Origin: an uncultured Lachnospiraceae bacterium
GTDB taxonomy: Bacteria > Bacillota > Clostridia > Lachnospirales > Lachnospiraceae
Reading direction: 5' to 3'
DNA length: 64,000 nt
Assembly (NCBI GenBank): GCA_958402795.1
Contig: CATXUX010000019.1
Coordinates: 4,224 to 68,223, forward strand
Made by a program: the position numbers and the translations under genes. Numbering within the stretch: the first letter of the stretch is position 1; the number at the start of each line of letters is the position of its first letter. Positions 45,329 through 54,300 of this stretch are shown here, in pieces. Below the pieces are notes generated by a model that saw only the letters and a list, made by a program, of their open reading frames with translations, did not search any database and was not told the origin of the DNA.

Positions 45329-46114
45329 ATGAAAAATTATTCAGAGGATCCCGGCAGGCAGTATCACATTCAGGTGGCCGAGGGCGAAGTCGGACGTTAT
45401 GTGCTTCTGCCGGGAGATCCGAAACGGTGCGCTAAGATCGCACAGTTTTTCGACGATCCGGTTCTGATCGCGGACAACCGGGAGTATATCACATACACCG
45501 GGACACTGGACGGAGTAAAGGTCAGCGTCACATCAACCGGGATCGGAGGTCCTTCGGCATCGATTGCCATGGAGGAGCTGAAACGCTGCGGTGCAGATAC
45601 GTTTCTCCGCATCGGTACCTGCGGCGGAATGCAGACAGAGGTAAAAAGCGGCGATATCGTGATTGCAACAGGTGCGGTCCGTATGGAGGGCACGAGCAGA
45701 GAATATGCGCCGATCGAGTATCCTGCCGTACCGGATCTGTGGGTGACGAACGCGCTGGTAGAGGCAGCACAGAAGAAGGAATATCCGTTCCATGCCGGTG
45801 TGGTACAGTGCAAGGATGCATTTTACGGACAGCATGAACCGGAAGTCAAGCCGGTCAGTTACGAACTGCTGAACAAATGGGAAGCCTGGAAACGGATGGG
45901 ATGCCTTGCTTCCGAAATGGAATCTGCGGCGCTGTTTATCGTGGCGGGACATCTTCGGGTACGCTCAGGTTCCTGTTTCCTTGTGGTAGCGAATCAGGAG
46001 AGGGAGAAACTCGGACTGGAGAATCCGGTTGTGCATGATACAGACAGAGCGATTCAGGTCGCGGTCGAGGCAATCCGCATCCTGATCCAAAAAGACCGGG
46101 AAAAAGGAGAGTAA
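45329..46114 (+). CDS. udp: Uridine phosphorylase
   Basis: Cytoplasmic enzyme of 261 residues, nucleoside phosphorylase family type I. It cleaves uridine with phosphate to uracil and ribose-1-phosphate. Visible motifs: YVLLPGDPKRCAKIA, STGIGGPSASIAMEEL, RIGTCGGMQ (phosphate/ribose site) and ASEMESAALF with the ribose-binding Glu. The neighbours (importer, cdd, deoB, pnp) fit pyrimidine nucleoside salvage. Specificity for uridine over other nucleosides is family inference. Confidence 0.9.
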   Translation: MKNYSEDPGRQYHIQVAEGEVGRYVLLPGDPKRCAKIAQFFDDPVLIADNREYITYTGTLDGVKVSVTSTGIGGPSASIAMEELKRCGADTFLRIGTCGGMQTEVKSGDIVIATGAVRMEGTSREYAPIEYPAVPDLWVTNALVEAAQKKEYPFHAGVVQCKDAFYGQHEPEVKPVSYELLNKWEAWKRMGCLASEMESAALFIVAGHLRVRSGSCFLVVANQEREKLGLENPVVHDTDRAIQVAVEAIRILIQKDREKGE

Positions 46115-46117
46115 AAA

Positions 46118-46783
46118 ATGGACATCAAAGAAATTTTAAAACACGTAGACCATACACTGCTGCTGCAGGGAGCAACGTGGGAGGAAATCCGGCAGATCTG
46201 TGATGACGCAGTAAAATATCAGACTGCATCGGTGTGTATTCCGCCAAGTTACGTGAGGCAGGCATATGAGTATCTGCAGGGAAACATGGCGGTCTGCACG
46301 GTGATCGGGTTTCCGAACGGATATATGACGACTGCGGCGAAAGAATTTGAGACAAAGGACGCCCTGGAAAGCGGAGCGTCAGAAATCGATATGGTAATCA
46401 ATATCGGCTGGCTCAAAGACCGGAAATACGACCGGATCGAAGAGGAAATCCGTACACTGAAAGCGGCGTGCGGGGAAAAGATTCTGAAAGTGATCATTGA
46501 AACATGTCTGCTTTCAGAGGAAGAAAAGATAAAGATGTGCGAAATCGTGACGAAGGCCGGGGCAGATTACATTAAGACTTCCACCGGGTTCTCTACGGCG
46601 GGCGCGACATTTGCGGATATTGAATTATTTGCACAGCATGTAGGACCGAATGTAAAGATCAAGGCGGCAGGCGGGATCTCGTCCTTAGATGACGCAGAAA
46701 AATTTCTTTCTCTCGGGGCGGACCGCCTGGGAACAAGCCGGATTGTAAAACTCGTGAAAAATGAGGAAGCGACCGGATACTGA
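46118..46783 (+). CDS. deoC: Deoxyribose-phosphate aldolase
   Basis: Class I aldolase of 221 residues that splits 2-deoxyribose-5-phosphate into acetaldehyde and glyceraldehyde-3-phosphate. The start KHVDHTLLLQGATWEEI, ASEIDMVINIGWL, LKVIIETCLLSEEE and the Schiff-base lysine in ADYIKTSTGFSTAGAT, then KAAGGISS, are all present. It lies 3 bp after udp and acts downstream of deoB in deoxynucleoside catabolism. Confidence 0.95.
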   Translation: MDIKEILKHVDHTLLLQGATWEEIRQICDDAVKYQTASVCIPPSYVRQAYEYLQGNMAVCTVIGFPNGYMTTAAKEFETKDALESGASEIDMVINIGWLKDRKYDRIEEEIRTLKAACGEKILKVIIETCLLSEEEKIKMCEIVTKAGADYIKTSTGFSTAGATFADIELFAQHVGPNVKIKAAGGISSLDDAEKFLSLGADRLGTSRIVKLVKNEEATGY

Positions 46784-46802
46784 CAGACGGAGGTGTTCAT
46801 AA

Positions 46803-47228
46803 GTGGAGAAAGAGCAAATCGGGAAAATGATTGAAACTGCGGCGGCGCAGCTTGCATTTTCGTATACACCCTACTCACATTATAAAGTGGGAGCGGCGCT
46901 TCTTGCGAAAAACGGAAAAATCTATACCGGATGCAACATAGAAAATGCAGGATTCTCAGCGACAAACTGTGCAGAACGCACGGCAATCTTTAAGGCGGTC
47001 AGTGAAGGATGCAGGGAATTTCAGGCAATCTGTATCGTCGGAGGACCAGACGGTGTCGTGACGGAATATGCACCGCCCTGCGGCGTCTGCCGGCAGGTTA
47101 TGATGGAATTCTGCGATCCCGGGACGTTTCAGATCATTCTGGCGAAGGACAAAGAACAGTATGATATTTATACGTTGAAAGATCTTCTTCCACTGGGATT
47201 CGGACCGGAGAATCTGGAGACGAAATAG
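46803..47228 (+). CDS. cdd: Cytidine deaminase
   Basis: Homotetrameric-type cytidine deaminase of 141 residues converting (deoxy)cytidine to (deoxy)uridine. The zinc site is in NCAERTAIFKAV (Cys and catalytic Glu) and PPCGVCRQVMMEF (two Cys). It begins at GTG with GGAGGTG about 8 bp upstream. It supplies uridine for the adjacent uridine phosphorylase. Confidence 0.94.
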   Translation: MEKEQIGKMIETAAAQLAFSYTPYSHYKVGAALLAKNGKIYTGCNIENAGFSATNCAERTAIFKAVSEGCREFQAICIVGGPDGVVTEYAPPCGVCRQVMMEFCDPGTFQIILAKDKEQYDIYTLKDLLPLGFGPENLETK

Positions 47229-47268
47229 AAATATCCGGGCGGAAAGGACGAGTAAGGAGAGCAGGAAT

Positions 47269-48459
47269 ATGAATGAATATAAGAGAGTATTTGTGATCGT
47301 TCTGGATTCGCTGGGAATCGGAGCAATGTCGGATTCCCCTTCATTCGGGGACGAAGGTGTGGATACGTTCGGACATATTCTGGAGACGATGGGAACGCTG
47401 AATATCCCGAACCTCCAGAAACTCGGCATGTTGAATCTCCATCCGGCGGGCGCGATGAAAGGGATCGAAAAACCGATCGGACGGTATATGAGGATCGGCG
47501 AGGCGAGCAACGGGAAGGATACGATGACCGGACACTGGGAAATGATGGGGATCCGGACAGAGAAACCGTTCCGGACGTTTACAGACACTGGATTTCCGCC
47601 GGAGCTGATCGCGGAACTGGAGAAACAGTGCGGCAAACGGGTGATCGGGAATAAGAGCGCGAGCGGAACAGAGATTATTGAAGAACTGGGCGAGGAAGAG
47701 ATCAGTACCGGCGCGATGATCGTGTATACGTCGGCAGATTCGGTACTGCAGATCTGCGGAAATGAGGAGACGTTCGACCTGCAGAATCTATACCGCTGCT
47801 GCGAGATCGCGCGGGAGATCACGATGAAGGATGAGTGGCGGGTTGGCCGTGTGATTGCAAGACCTTATGTCGGAAAGAAAAAGGGCGAGTTCAGACGGAC
47901 AAGCAACCGGCACGATTACGCGCTCAAACCCACCGGGCCGACCACACTGAATGCACTGAAAGATGCGGGACTGGATGTGATCGGCGTCGGAAAGATCAAT
48001 GATATCTTCTGCGGCGAGGGAATCACCGAGACCTATCATTCCGACAGCTCCGTTCACGGGATGGAGCAGACCATTGACATCTGCAGAAAAGAGTTCCACG
48101 GTCTCTGTTTCGTGAATCTGGTTGATTTTGACGCATTGTGGGGACACAGAAGAGATCCGGTCGGGTATGGCAGGGAGATCGAGAAATTCGATGAAAAACT
48201 CGGCGTCCTTCTTGAGGAACTCCGAAAAGACGATCTGCTGATCCTGACAGCGGACCACGGAAACGATCCGACTTATACCGGAACAGACCATACGAGAGAG
48301 TATGTTCCGTTTGTGGCATACTCCGAAAAGATGGCAGGAGGAGGAGCACTGGACAATGAGGATACATTTGCCGTGATCGGCGCGTCTGTCGCGGATAACT
48401 TCGGTGTGAAAATGCCGGAGGGAACGATCGGACATTCAATCTTAAACAGATTAGTATAG
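47269..48459 (+). CDS. deoB: Phosphopentomutase
   Basis: Alkaline-phosphatase-superfamily enzyme of 396 residues interconverting (deoxy)ribose-1- and 5-phosphate. Metal site and nucleophile regions: VFVIVLDSLGIGAMSD, GKDTMTGHWEMMG (catalytic Thr), VDFDALWGHRRD and LTADHGNDPTYTGTDHTREYVPF. AAGGAGAG precedes the ATG. It links the phosphorylases (udp, pnp) with deoC. Confidence 0.95.
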   Translation: MNEYKRVFVIVLDSLGIGAMSDSPSFGDEGVDTFGHILETMGTLNIPNLQKLGMLNLHPAGAMKGIEKPIGRYMRIGEASNGKDTMTGHWEMMGIRTEKPFRTFTDTGFPPELIAELEKQCGKRVIGNKSASGTEIIEELGEEEISTGAMIVYTSADSVLQICGNEETFDLQNLYRCCEIAREITMKDEWRVGRVIARPYVGKKKGEFRRTSNRHDYALKPTGPTTLNALKDAGLDVIGVGKINDIFCGEGITETYHSDSSVHGMEQTIDICRKEFHGLCFVNLVDFDALWGHRRDPVGYGREIEKFDEKLGVLLEELRKDDLLILTADHGNDPTYTGTDHTREYVPFVAYSEKMAGGGALDNEDTFAVIGASVADNFGVKMPEGTIGHSILNRLV

Positions 48460-48478
48460 GCAAGGAGAAGAGTAGTAT

Positions 48479-49132
48479 TTGAAGAAAGAAAAAATATCCC
48501 GTCTGCTTCTGGCTGCCGCCGGAATCCTGATGGTGGGGATGGGAGTAGCATTTAACGCTGCTGCCGGACTGGGAAATGATCCGGTCGGTATGGTGTATGA
48601 CGGAATCCGAAACGCAGCGAATCTCTCTTCCGAACAACTTGGAACTGCGTCCAATATCGTGAATGTGATATTGGGCGTAGTTGTGTTCATTACGGGAAGA
48701 AAATATATCAGTATCGGAACATTTCTGAACATTCTGTTGTATGGGATTTCGGTGGATCTGGGCGGCGGACTGTACCGCCTGATATTCCGGGTACAGACAC
48801 TGCCGGTGAGGATCTGCGGAGCCGTGCTTGGGTGCACGCTTCTGTACACGGGCGTGGCGATGTTTATTACGGCTGATATCGGACTGGATCCCTTCTCCGG
48901 GATCGTGATGGTGCTGCGGGACAGGCTGAAGAAGGAATACCGGTATGTGAAGATCGGATTCGACATCGGCTGTATCGTTCTTGGAACTGTGCTGGGCGGT
49001 ACGCTTGGCGTGATCACCATTGTGACCGCCCTGACGGCGGGACCGGTGATTCAGTTTGCTGCGGACCGGATCGGAGGATTCTGGGATAAACGCTGGAAAA
49101 GATGGAGAACAGAAGGAGAGAATATCGTATGA
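48479..49132 (+). CDS. YczE/YitT-like integral membrane protein
   Basis: Membrane protein of 217 residues starting at TTG, 8 bp after AAGGAGAAG. Five hydrophobic helices are visible; GVAFNAAAGLGNDPVGMVYDGI and FITADIGLDPFSGIVMVLRDRL are two internally similar halves, as seen in the YczE family. Function is unknown. It is tightly embedded in the nucleoside operon and its stop overlaps the pnp start, so a role in (deoxy)nucleoside or pentose transport is possible but unproven. Confidence 0.75.
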   Translation: MKKEKISRLLLAAAGILMVGMGVAFNAAAGLGNDPVGMVYDGIRNAANLSSEQLGTASNIVNVILGVVVFITGRKYISIGTFLNILLYGISVDLGGGLYRLIFRVQTLPVRICGAVLGCTLLYTGVAMFITADIGLDPFSGIVMVLRDRLKKEYRYVKIGFDIGCIVLGTVLGGTLGVITIVTALTAGPVIQFAADRIGGFWDKRWKRWRTEGENIV

Positions 49133-49950
49133 ACGAGATTTATGAGAAATTACAGATGTGTCTGAAAAGTGTAAGGAAAAAGACCGGTTTTCAACCGGAA
49201 GTGGGACTGATCCTCGGATCCGGACTCGGAGACTATGCGGAGGAAATTCAAATTGAGGCAACTGTGGATTATACAGAGATTGAAGGATTTCCGGTCTCAA
49301 CGGTGGCGGGGCACAAAGGCAGATTTGTATTTGGATATGTGAATGCTGTTCCGGTCGTCATTATGCAGGGACGGGTTCACTATTATGAAGGATATCCGAT
49401 GACAGACGTGGTGCTCCCGACACGGCTGATGGGAATGCTTGGGGCGAAAAAGCTGATTTTGACCAATGCCGCAGGCGGTGTCAATGTAAATTTTAAACCG
49501 GGCGATTTCATGCTGATTACGGACCACATCACAACAGCGGTTCCGAGTCCGCTGATCGGAGCGAATATCGAAGAACTTGGCGTGCGCTTTCCGGACATGA
49601 GTGAAGTGTACAGTGTACGGATGCAAAATATTATTAAGGAAGAGGCGCAAAAGCTGGGAATTGAACTGCAGGAAGGCGTCTATGTGCAGTTTACCGGTCC
49701 GGCGTATGAGACACCTGCGGAGATCCGCCTATGCAGAAGCTGGGGCGGCGATGCGGTCGGAATGAGCACGGCATGCGAGGCAGTGGCGGCGCGGCATATG
49801 GGAATGGAAGTATGCGGCATTTCGTGTATCACGAACATGGCGGCGGGAATTTCCGGAAAACAGCTCAACCATGCCGAGGTGCAGGAGACGGCAGACCGGG
49901 TTTCCAAACAATTTAAAGAATTGGTGACTGCGGTGGTGAGCAGCATTTAA
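49129..49950 (+). CDS. punA: Purine-nucleoside phosphorylase (PNP, trimeric type)
   Basis: Enzyme of 273 residues cleaving inosine/guanosine and deoxy forms with phosphate. Motifs: GLILGSGLGDYAEEI (phosphate), TVAGHKGRFVFG, MQGRVHYYEGY, LTNAAGGVN, FTGPAYETPAEIR and DAVGMSTACEAVAARHMG, ending with CITNMAAGISG. The ATG at 49129 follows AAGGAGAG and overlaps the previous stop; an in-frame ATG at 49102 precedes that site. It ends the salvage operon. Confidence 0.94.
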   Translation: MNEIYEKLQMCLKSVRKKTGFQPEVGLILGSGLGDYAEEIQIEATVDYTEIEGFPVSTVAGHKGRFVFGYVNAVPVVIMQGRVHYYEGYPMTDVVLPTRLMGMLGAKKLILTNAAGGVNVNFKPGDFMLITDHITTAVPSPLIGANIEELGVRFPDMSEVYSVRMQNIIKEEAQKLGIELQEGVYVQFTGPAYETPAEIRLCRSWGGDAVGMSTACEAVAARHMGMEVCGISCITNMAAGISGKQLNHAEVQETADRVSKQFKELVTAVVSSI

Positions 49951-49972
49951 AAAAGAAAACGGGGAAACAGAA

Positions 49973-51382
49973 ATGGAAAGAAAAAGCGATCTGGACAGGC
50001 TGAAAAACGGGGAGGCGTTAAGCCTCCCGCAGCAGCTCCGTATGATCATACAATTGAGCGTACCGGCGATTCTCTCACAGATCGCCTCGATCGTGATGCA
50101 GTATATTGATGCATCCATGGTAGGAAGTCTGGGCGCGGAAGCTGCCGCTTCAATCGGACTCGTGTCCTCCAGCACCTGGCTGGTCATGGGACTGGGTTCC
50201 TCTGCCAGCGTAGGATTTACGGTGCAGATCGCCCACAGAATCGGGGCAGGAGAAGAAAAGGAAGCGCGGGAGATCGTACGCCAGGGACTGCTGAGCGTCT
50301 TTTGCTTTGCCGTGGCTTTGTCGATTCTGGCTTCTGCAGTCAGCGGACGGCTTCCCTTCTGGCTGGGAGCGCAGGAAACGGTTGCGGCGGATGCAGGAAG
50401 ATATTTTCTGGTATTTGCGTTGTTTTTGCCGGTGCAGCAGATGAATTATACGGCCAGTGGAATGCTGCAGTGCAGCGGCAATATGAAAACACCCAGTATC
50501 TTAAATATACTGATGTGTCCGCTGGATGTCCTTTTTAATTTCCTTTTGATCTTCCCCGGCAGAGAGATGGAAATTGCAGGAAGAACGTTGTTTGTTCCCG
50601 GAGCGGGACTCGGAGTGACCGGCGCGGCTCTCGGGACAGGACTGGCCCAGCTCTGCGTGTGTGTTCTGCTGCTGGGCGCGCTGCTGATCCGTTCGCCGCA
50701 ACTGCACCTGAGACGGTCTGAAAAATTACATTTCTCAGCCGGTGTATTGAAAAATGCGGTACGGATTGCCATTCCGGTGGGATTCGAGCAGGTGATCACC
50801 TGCGGCGCCCAGGTGGCACAGACAAGGATCGTTGCACCGCTGGGAACGGTTTCCATCGCAGCCAATTCCTTTGCAATCACCGCAGAGAGTCTTTGCTACA
50901 TGCCGGGGTTCGGAGTCAGTACAGCAGCGACCACGATCATTGGTCAGAGTATCGGAGCCGGACGGGAAGATCTGACGAAACGTCTGGGATGGCTCGTCAC
51001 GTTTTTTGGCATGGCAGTTATGGCGGTCAGCGGCTGCTGCATGTTTTTTGCCGCGCCTCTGATGATCGGGATTCTCTCTCCTGACGAGGCAATCCGCAGT
51101 CTGGGGGCGGAAGTGCTTCGGATCGAGAGCTTTGCGGAACCGCTGTATGCGGCGTCCATGGTAGCTTCCGGCGTTTTCCGGGGCGCGGGGGACACACTGG
51201 TTCCCAGCATCTTAAACTTTGCAAGCATGTGGCTGGTGCGGATCCCGCTGGCAGCATTTCTGGCGCCGCGCATGGGACTGCAGGGAGTGTGGACTGCGAT
51301 GTGTCTGGAACTGTGTGTGAGGGGGATCCTGTTTTTGATCCGGCTGCGGAGATCAGAACTGAGTGGGAAAATACGCAGTTAA
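49973..51382 (+). CDS. MATE-family efflux transporter
   Basis: Multidrug and toxic compound extrusion family protein of 469 residues with about twelve transmembrane helices in two homologous halves. The segments QLSVPAILSQIASIVMQYIDASMVGSLG at the start and AIPVGFEQVITCGAQVAQTRIVAPLGTVSIAANSFAI in the second half are typical; FRGAGDTLVPSILNF follows. Substrate is unknown. It lies 22 bp after pnp and may be transcribed by readthrough. It is convergent with the histidine kinase gene. Confidence 0.9.
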   Translation: MERKSDLDRLKNGEALSLPQQLRMIIQLSVPAILSQIASIVMQYIDASMVGSLGAEAAASIGLVSSSTWLVMGLGSSASVGFTVQIAHRIGAGEEKEAREIVRQGLLSVFCFAVALSILASAVSGRLPFWLGAQETVAADAGRYFLVFALFLPVQQMNYTASGMLQCSGNMKTPSILNILMCPLDVLFNFLLIFPGREMEIAGRTLFVPGAGLGVTGAALGTGLAQLCVCVLLLGALLIRSPQLHLRRSEKLHFSAGVLKNAVRIAIPVGFEQVITCGAQVAQTRIVAPLGTVSIAANSFAITAESLCYMPGFGVSTAATTIIGQSIGAGREDLTKRLGWLVTFFGMAVMAVSGCCMFFAAPLMIGILSPDEAIRSLGAEVLRIESFAEPLYAASMVASGVFRGAGDTLVPSILNFASMWLVRIPLAAFLAPRMGLQGVWTAMCLELCVRGILFLIRLRRSELSGKIRS

Positions 51383-51408
51383 GGGAAGACTCGTAACGGC
51401 ATTTTAGA

Positions 51409-52449
51409 TCAATCAGGGGAATTAGAATTGATCAGATAAACTTCAAAAGTACTTCCGATGTTTGGAGTGGAGAGTACATGAATAAAGCCATATTGCTGGG
51501 AAATAATTTTTTGCGTTAAATGCAGTCCGATTCCTGCTCCCGGATAGTCTTTAACTGAAGGGGAACGGTAAAACCGCTGAAAAATTTGAGCGATTTCGGA
51601 TTCTTTGATTCCTATGCCAGAATCTTTAATGGCTACTTTTGTATAATTATCAAGTGTACATACTTCAATAAAAATAAATCCGCCTTCGTTTGTGTATTTA
51701 ACAGCGTTATCAAGTATGTTATAGAGCGCTTCAGATGTCCATTTGGAATCATGGTAGGCCATATATTCTTTGGAATAATTATATGTTATTTTGATATTTT
51801 TCCTTGAGGCCGCCAAAACAACGCTTTCCAATGCCGTCAGAATGGTGTCGCCGATGTTCTGATAGCTTGGTGACAATTGAATCAATCCTGTTTCTAAACG
51901 AGAGATTTTTACTAGAGAGGAGAGCAGGAACTCTAGTTTGTTTAAAAGGGACGTATTCGTGTGTAATAATGGCGGCAGTTCTTCAGGGGATGAAAGAGCC
52001 TTTTCCATTGCAGATTCTGTTAATTTTAGTGTTGTCATAAGTGTTTTCGATTGATGCGAAATATCTGAGATCAACTGCTGCAATTGTAATTTCTCCGAAT
52101 CAATAGAGTTTTTTGTATTTTCTAATATCTGATACAATCTGCCTAAATGATGGTTAATCTGTGATAATAAAGACTCATCATACTGTTCGTCTGGAAAAGA
52201 GAACTTTCCATCGATCATATTATCAAGAGTATGATGAAGTTCACGGGTAAACAGAGTCAGTTTGTGATAAATACAACAATATAAAATAGTGCCACAAATA
52301 AGAAGAGAAACAGCAAACATTGTAAATACAGCAAATATTTTAGGATCAGAAGTGAGTGTATATAGCAGAAGATATGTACACAATAGAATCCCGGCAAACA
52401 ATAGAAAAACAATAATATATACTTTTTTTAGAGAAAATTTTTCACTCAT
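51409..52449 (-). CDS. Sensor histidine kinase of the local two-component system
   Basis: Membrane kinase of 346 residues. Two N-terminal transmembrane helices (about 9-32 and 37-62) with almost no external loop, the layout of intramembrane-sensing kinases. The H-box is LISDISHQSKTL with His132; the ATPase domain has ALYNILDNAVKYTNEGG (N), IKDSGIGIKES (G1) and GAGIGLHLTQKII (G2). The ATG at 52449 follows AGGTGA at 52460-52455. It is read from the same transcript as the response regulator, whose stop is one base away. Kinases of this layout often report on ABC transporters of peptide antibiotics, which fits the neighbouring genes. Confidence 0.93.
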   Translation of the reverse strand: MSEKFSLKKVYIIVFLLFAGILLCTYLLLYTLTSDPKIFAVFTMFAVSLLICGTILYCCIYHKLTLFTRELHHTLDNMIDGKFSFPDEQYDESLLSQINHHLGRLYQILENTKNSIDSEKLQLQQLISDISHQSKTLMTTLKLTESAMEKALSSPEELPPLLHTNTSLLNKLEFLLSSLVKISRLETGLIQLSPSYQNIGDTILTALESVVLAASRKNIKITYNYSKEYMAYHDSKWTSEALYNILDNAVKYTNEGGFIFIEVCTLDNYTKVAIKDSGIGIKESEIAQIFQRFYRSPSVKDYPGAGIGLHLTQKIISQQYGFIHVLSTPNIGSTFEVYLINSNSPD

Positions 52450-52450
52450 A

Positions 52451-53125
52451 TCAATCACCTATCCACATATATCCTGTACCATAGATTGTCTTAATGTAAT
52501 GATGGTTATTCACTTCAATTTTCTTTCGGAGTCTGCTGATAGCAGTATTTAACGAAGTGTCACCTACAAAATTTCCTGCTGTATCCCAGAGGTACTCTAG
52601 CAGTTGATCCCTTTTTAAAATATGGTTTTTATTAAGAATAAAATATTGTAAAATACGATATTCCAAAGGGGACAGTTCAAGCGGAACCTTATTTAATGTT
52701 GCGGCCATTTGTGAAAAGTTGATATAAAGAGTGCCATCTTCATAGATATTCTCTTTTTGCTTTTCAGTAATATATTTGGTTAAAACAGCTATTTTCTTTT
52801 GTAAAACTACAAGAGAAAAAGGTTTGGTAATGTAGTCGTCAGCGCCCAAGTCGAAGCCTTTTATGATATCATTTTCAAGGTCATTTGCAGTTAAAAATAT
52901 AATACTGGCATTAGATTGTTCTTTGAACTCTGAATATAGGTCAAAGCCGTTCCCGTCAGGAAGGTTAATATCCAGTATCAGCAGGGTATAGCGGTAACGA
53001 TTTAAGTGTTCAAAGGCTTCTTTTGCGTTATAGGCAGAATCAACGGTATAATTAGCCGCACGTAAATTATAAGCAAGTGTATTATTTAAAGAAAAATCAT
53101 CCTCAATAATCAAGATGTGGTGCAT
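52451..53125 (-). CDS. OmpR/PhoB-type response regulator
   Basis: Regulator of 224 residues. The receiver domain has the acidic pair in IIEDD, phosphoacceptor Asp52 (LLILDINLPDGNG), Thr near residue 79 and Lys101 (ITKPF). The C-terminal winged helix (about 130-224) contains ELSPLEYRILQYFI and DTSLNTAISRLRKKIE, then TIYGTGYMW. It is transcribed with the kinase and divergently from the phospholipase-like gene. Three nearby promoters carry 11-bp-period direct repeats, the type of site this family binds. Confidence 0.95.
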   Translation of the reverse strand: MHHILIIEDDFSLNNTLAYNLRAANYTVDSAYNAKEAFEHLNRYRYTLLILDINLPDGNGFDLYSEFKEQSNASIIFLTANDLENDIIKGFDLGADDYITKPFSLVVLQKKIAVLTKYITEKQKENIYEDGTLYINFSQMAATLNKVPLELSPLEYRILQYFILNKNHILKRDQLLEYLWDTAGNFVGDTSLNTAISRLRKKIEVNNHHYIKTIYGTGYMWIGD

Positions 53126-53200
53126 GATTTAATCACTCCTTTTGCTCCAGGTATAAAGTCGATTCAATCTGATTGGAAGAACCTATAGCTTTTAAAAAGT

Positions 53201-53229
53201 ATTATAACTATAAAATTCCAAAAAGTAAA
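53201..53229 (-). promoter_or_regulatory. Promoter for the two-component system genes
   Basis: On the minus strand, TTTACT (53229-53224) and TATAAT (53206-53201) are separated by 17 bp, about 75 bp upstream of the regulator start. It lies back to back with the phospholipase promoter. Confidence 0.65.
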
Positions 53230-53272
53230 TAATGAGTTTGCCAGATAAAAATCTTTCAAAAATAATGGAATC

Positions 53273-53304
53273 GTAATAATTTGGTAAGAATCCTTATATA
53301 TGCT
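53273..53304 (+). promoter_or_regulatory. Direct-repeat operator and promoter upstream of phospholipase-like gene
   Basis: GTAATAAT and GTAAGAAT start 11 bp apart (53273 and 53284), followed by a -10-like TATGCT at 53299-53304. The repeat covers the -35 position and there is no good -35 hexamer, as expected of a promoter needing an OmpR-type activator. The same arrangement recurs at 54248 and 58003. Confidence 0.7.
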
Positions 53305-53325
53305 GAAGAAAAGGAGGTACGAGAT

Positions 53326-54174
53326 ATGAAGAGTAAACGACTGGGAATTATTTTAGCAGCATTGTTGGTTGGAGTGTGTGCAGAACCGGTGGTGGAGGTG
53401 TCTGCGGCAGAGAATCAGGATCTACCACAACAGGTTATTGATATTTCTAACGGCTCAGATGAAATATACGGAGAGGGAGCACCTATTGAGCATGTGGAAA
53501 ATCAGAACCCGAACAGCCGATTTACCAGCGGCGGTGTAGATCACACACATCAGTATATCGTTTCAAATGCCTTAAAGATTCTAAACAATGATAAAGGCGC
53601 AAGCGTCTTAAATACAAAGGCAGCTACAATATGTGAATATACAGACTGGCCGGATGTTGTGGGGAATGAAACGGATTATGGTACCTTTTCTGGTCATTTT
53701 TATGATCCCGATACGGGGAAAAACTGGTTGGGACAGAAGACGCCTACTGCACGAAGCAGGACTGAGACTTATTTTCAAAGTGCGGTCGAAGCATATAAAG
53801 ACGGTTACATAGATAAGGCCATGGAATATCTTGGTAAAGGAACACATTATGTATCGGATTTGAACGAACCGCATCATGCTTCTAATCTAACGGCTGTTAA
53901 CAGCAATCACACAGCATTTGAAAAATATGTGGACCAGCATCGTACTGAGTATACAATAGCAGGAAACAGCTTTAGTGCAGACGTTTATAACAGTGCCGTA
54001 AATACAGAAGTAGGAAATATGATGTATAGTGCGGCGAAAGAGGCAAAGACATTGGCTGAAATGGCACAAAATGAAAACACATATAGTTCAGCCGGAAAAC
54101 AGTCCGTTCAAAATGCAATCAGGACAGTAAGTATGTACATATATAAGTTTGGTAAAGAAGTAGGTATTTACTGA
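53326..54174 (+). CDS. Secreted zinc-dependent phospholipase C-like protein
   Basis: Exported protein of 282 residues; a signal peptide (IILAALLVGVCA, likely cut near VSAAE) precedes the mature part. The fold matches zinc-dependent phospholipase C (PF00882; C. perfringens alpha-toxin N domain, B. cereus PC-PLC). Expected ligands are seen in HTHQYIVSNAL, YTDWPDV, FSGHFYDP, GTHYVSDLNEPHH and NHTAFEKYVD (the HxxxE pair). The Trp that forms the mature N-terminus and first zinc ligand in classical members has no counterpart, so activity is uncertain. There is no C2-like C-terminal domain. The ATG at 53326 follows AAGGAGG. It has its own promoter and terminator. Confidence 0.85.
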   Translation: MKSKRLGIILAALLVGVCAEPVVEVSAAENQDLPQQVIDISNGSDEIYGEGAPIEHVENQNPNSRFTSGGVDHTHQYIVSNALKILNNDKGASVLNTKAATICEYTDWPDVVGNETDYGTFSGHFYDPDTGKNWLGQKTPTARSRTETYFQSAVEAYKDGYIDKAMEYLGKGTHYVSDLNEPHHASNLTAVNSNHTAFEKYVDQHRTEYTIAGNSFSADVYNSAVNTEVGNMMYSAAKEAKTLAEMAQNENTYSSAGKQSVQNAIRTVSMYIYKFGKEVGIY

Positions 54175-54190
54175 GTAAGTTGACGAAAGA

Positions 54191-54231
54191 AAAGGGGATA
54201 TTCTTTTCAGTGTGGATGTCCTCTTTTTTTT
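54191..54231 (+). terminator. Terminator after the phospholipase-like gene
   Basis: AAAGGGGAT (54191-54199) pairs with GTCCTCTTT (54218-54226) over nine positions including wobbles, followed by a run of T to about 54235. Confidence 0.75.
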
Positions 54232-54247
54232 ATTTTATTTTCTCACT

Positions 54248-54279
54248 GTAATAATTCAGTAAGAATCAAAGAGTATGAT
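54248..54279 (+). promoter_or_regulatory. Direct-repeat operator and promoter upstream of ABC transporter operon
   Basis: GTAATAAT (54248) and GTAAGAAT (54259) are 11 bp apart, with TATGAT at 54274-54279 as -10. Spacing to the -10 is the same as at the other two sites. Confidence 0.7.
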
Positions 54280-54300
54280 TTAATAAAAACAAGGGGAGAG

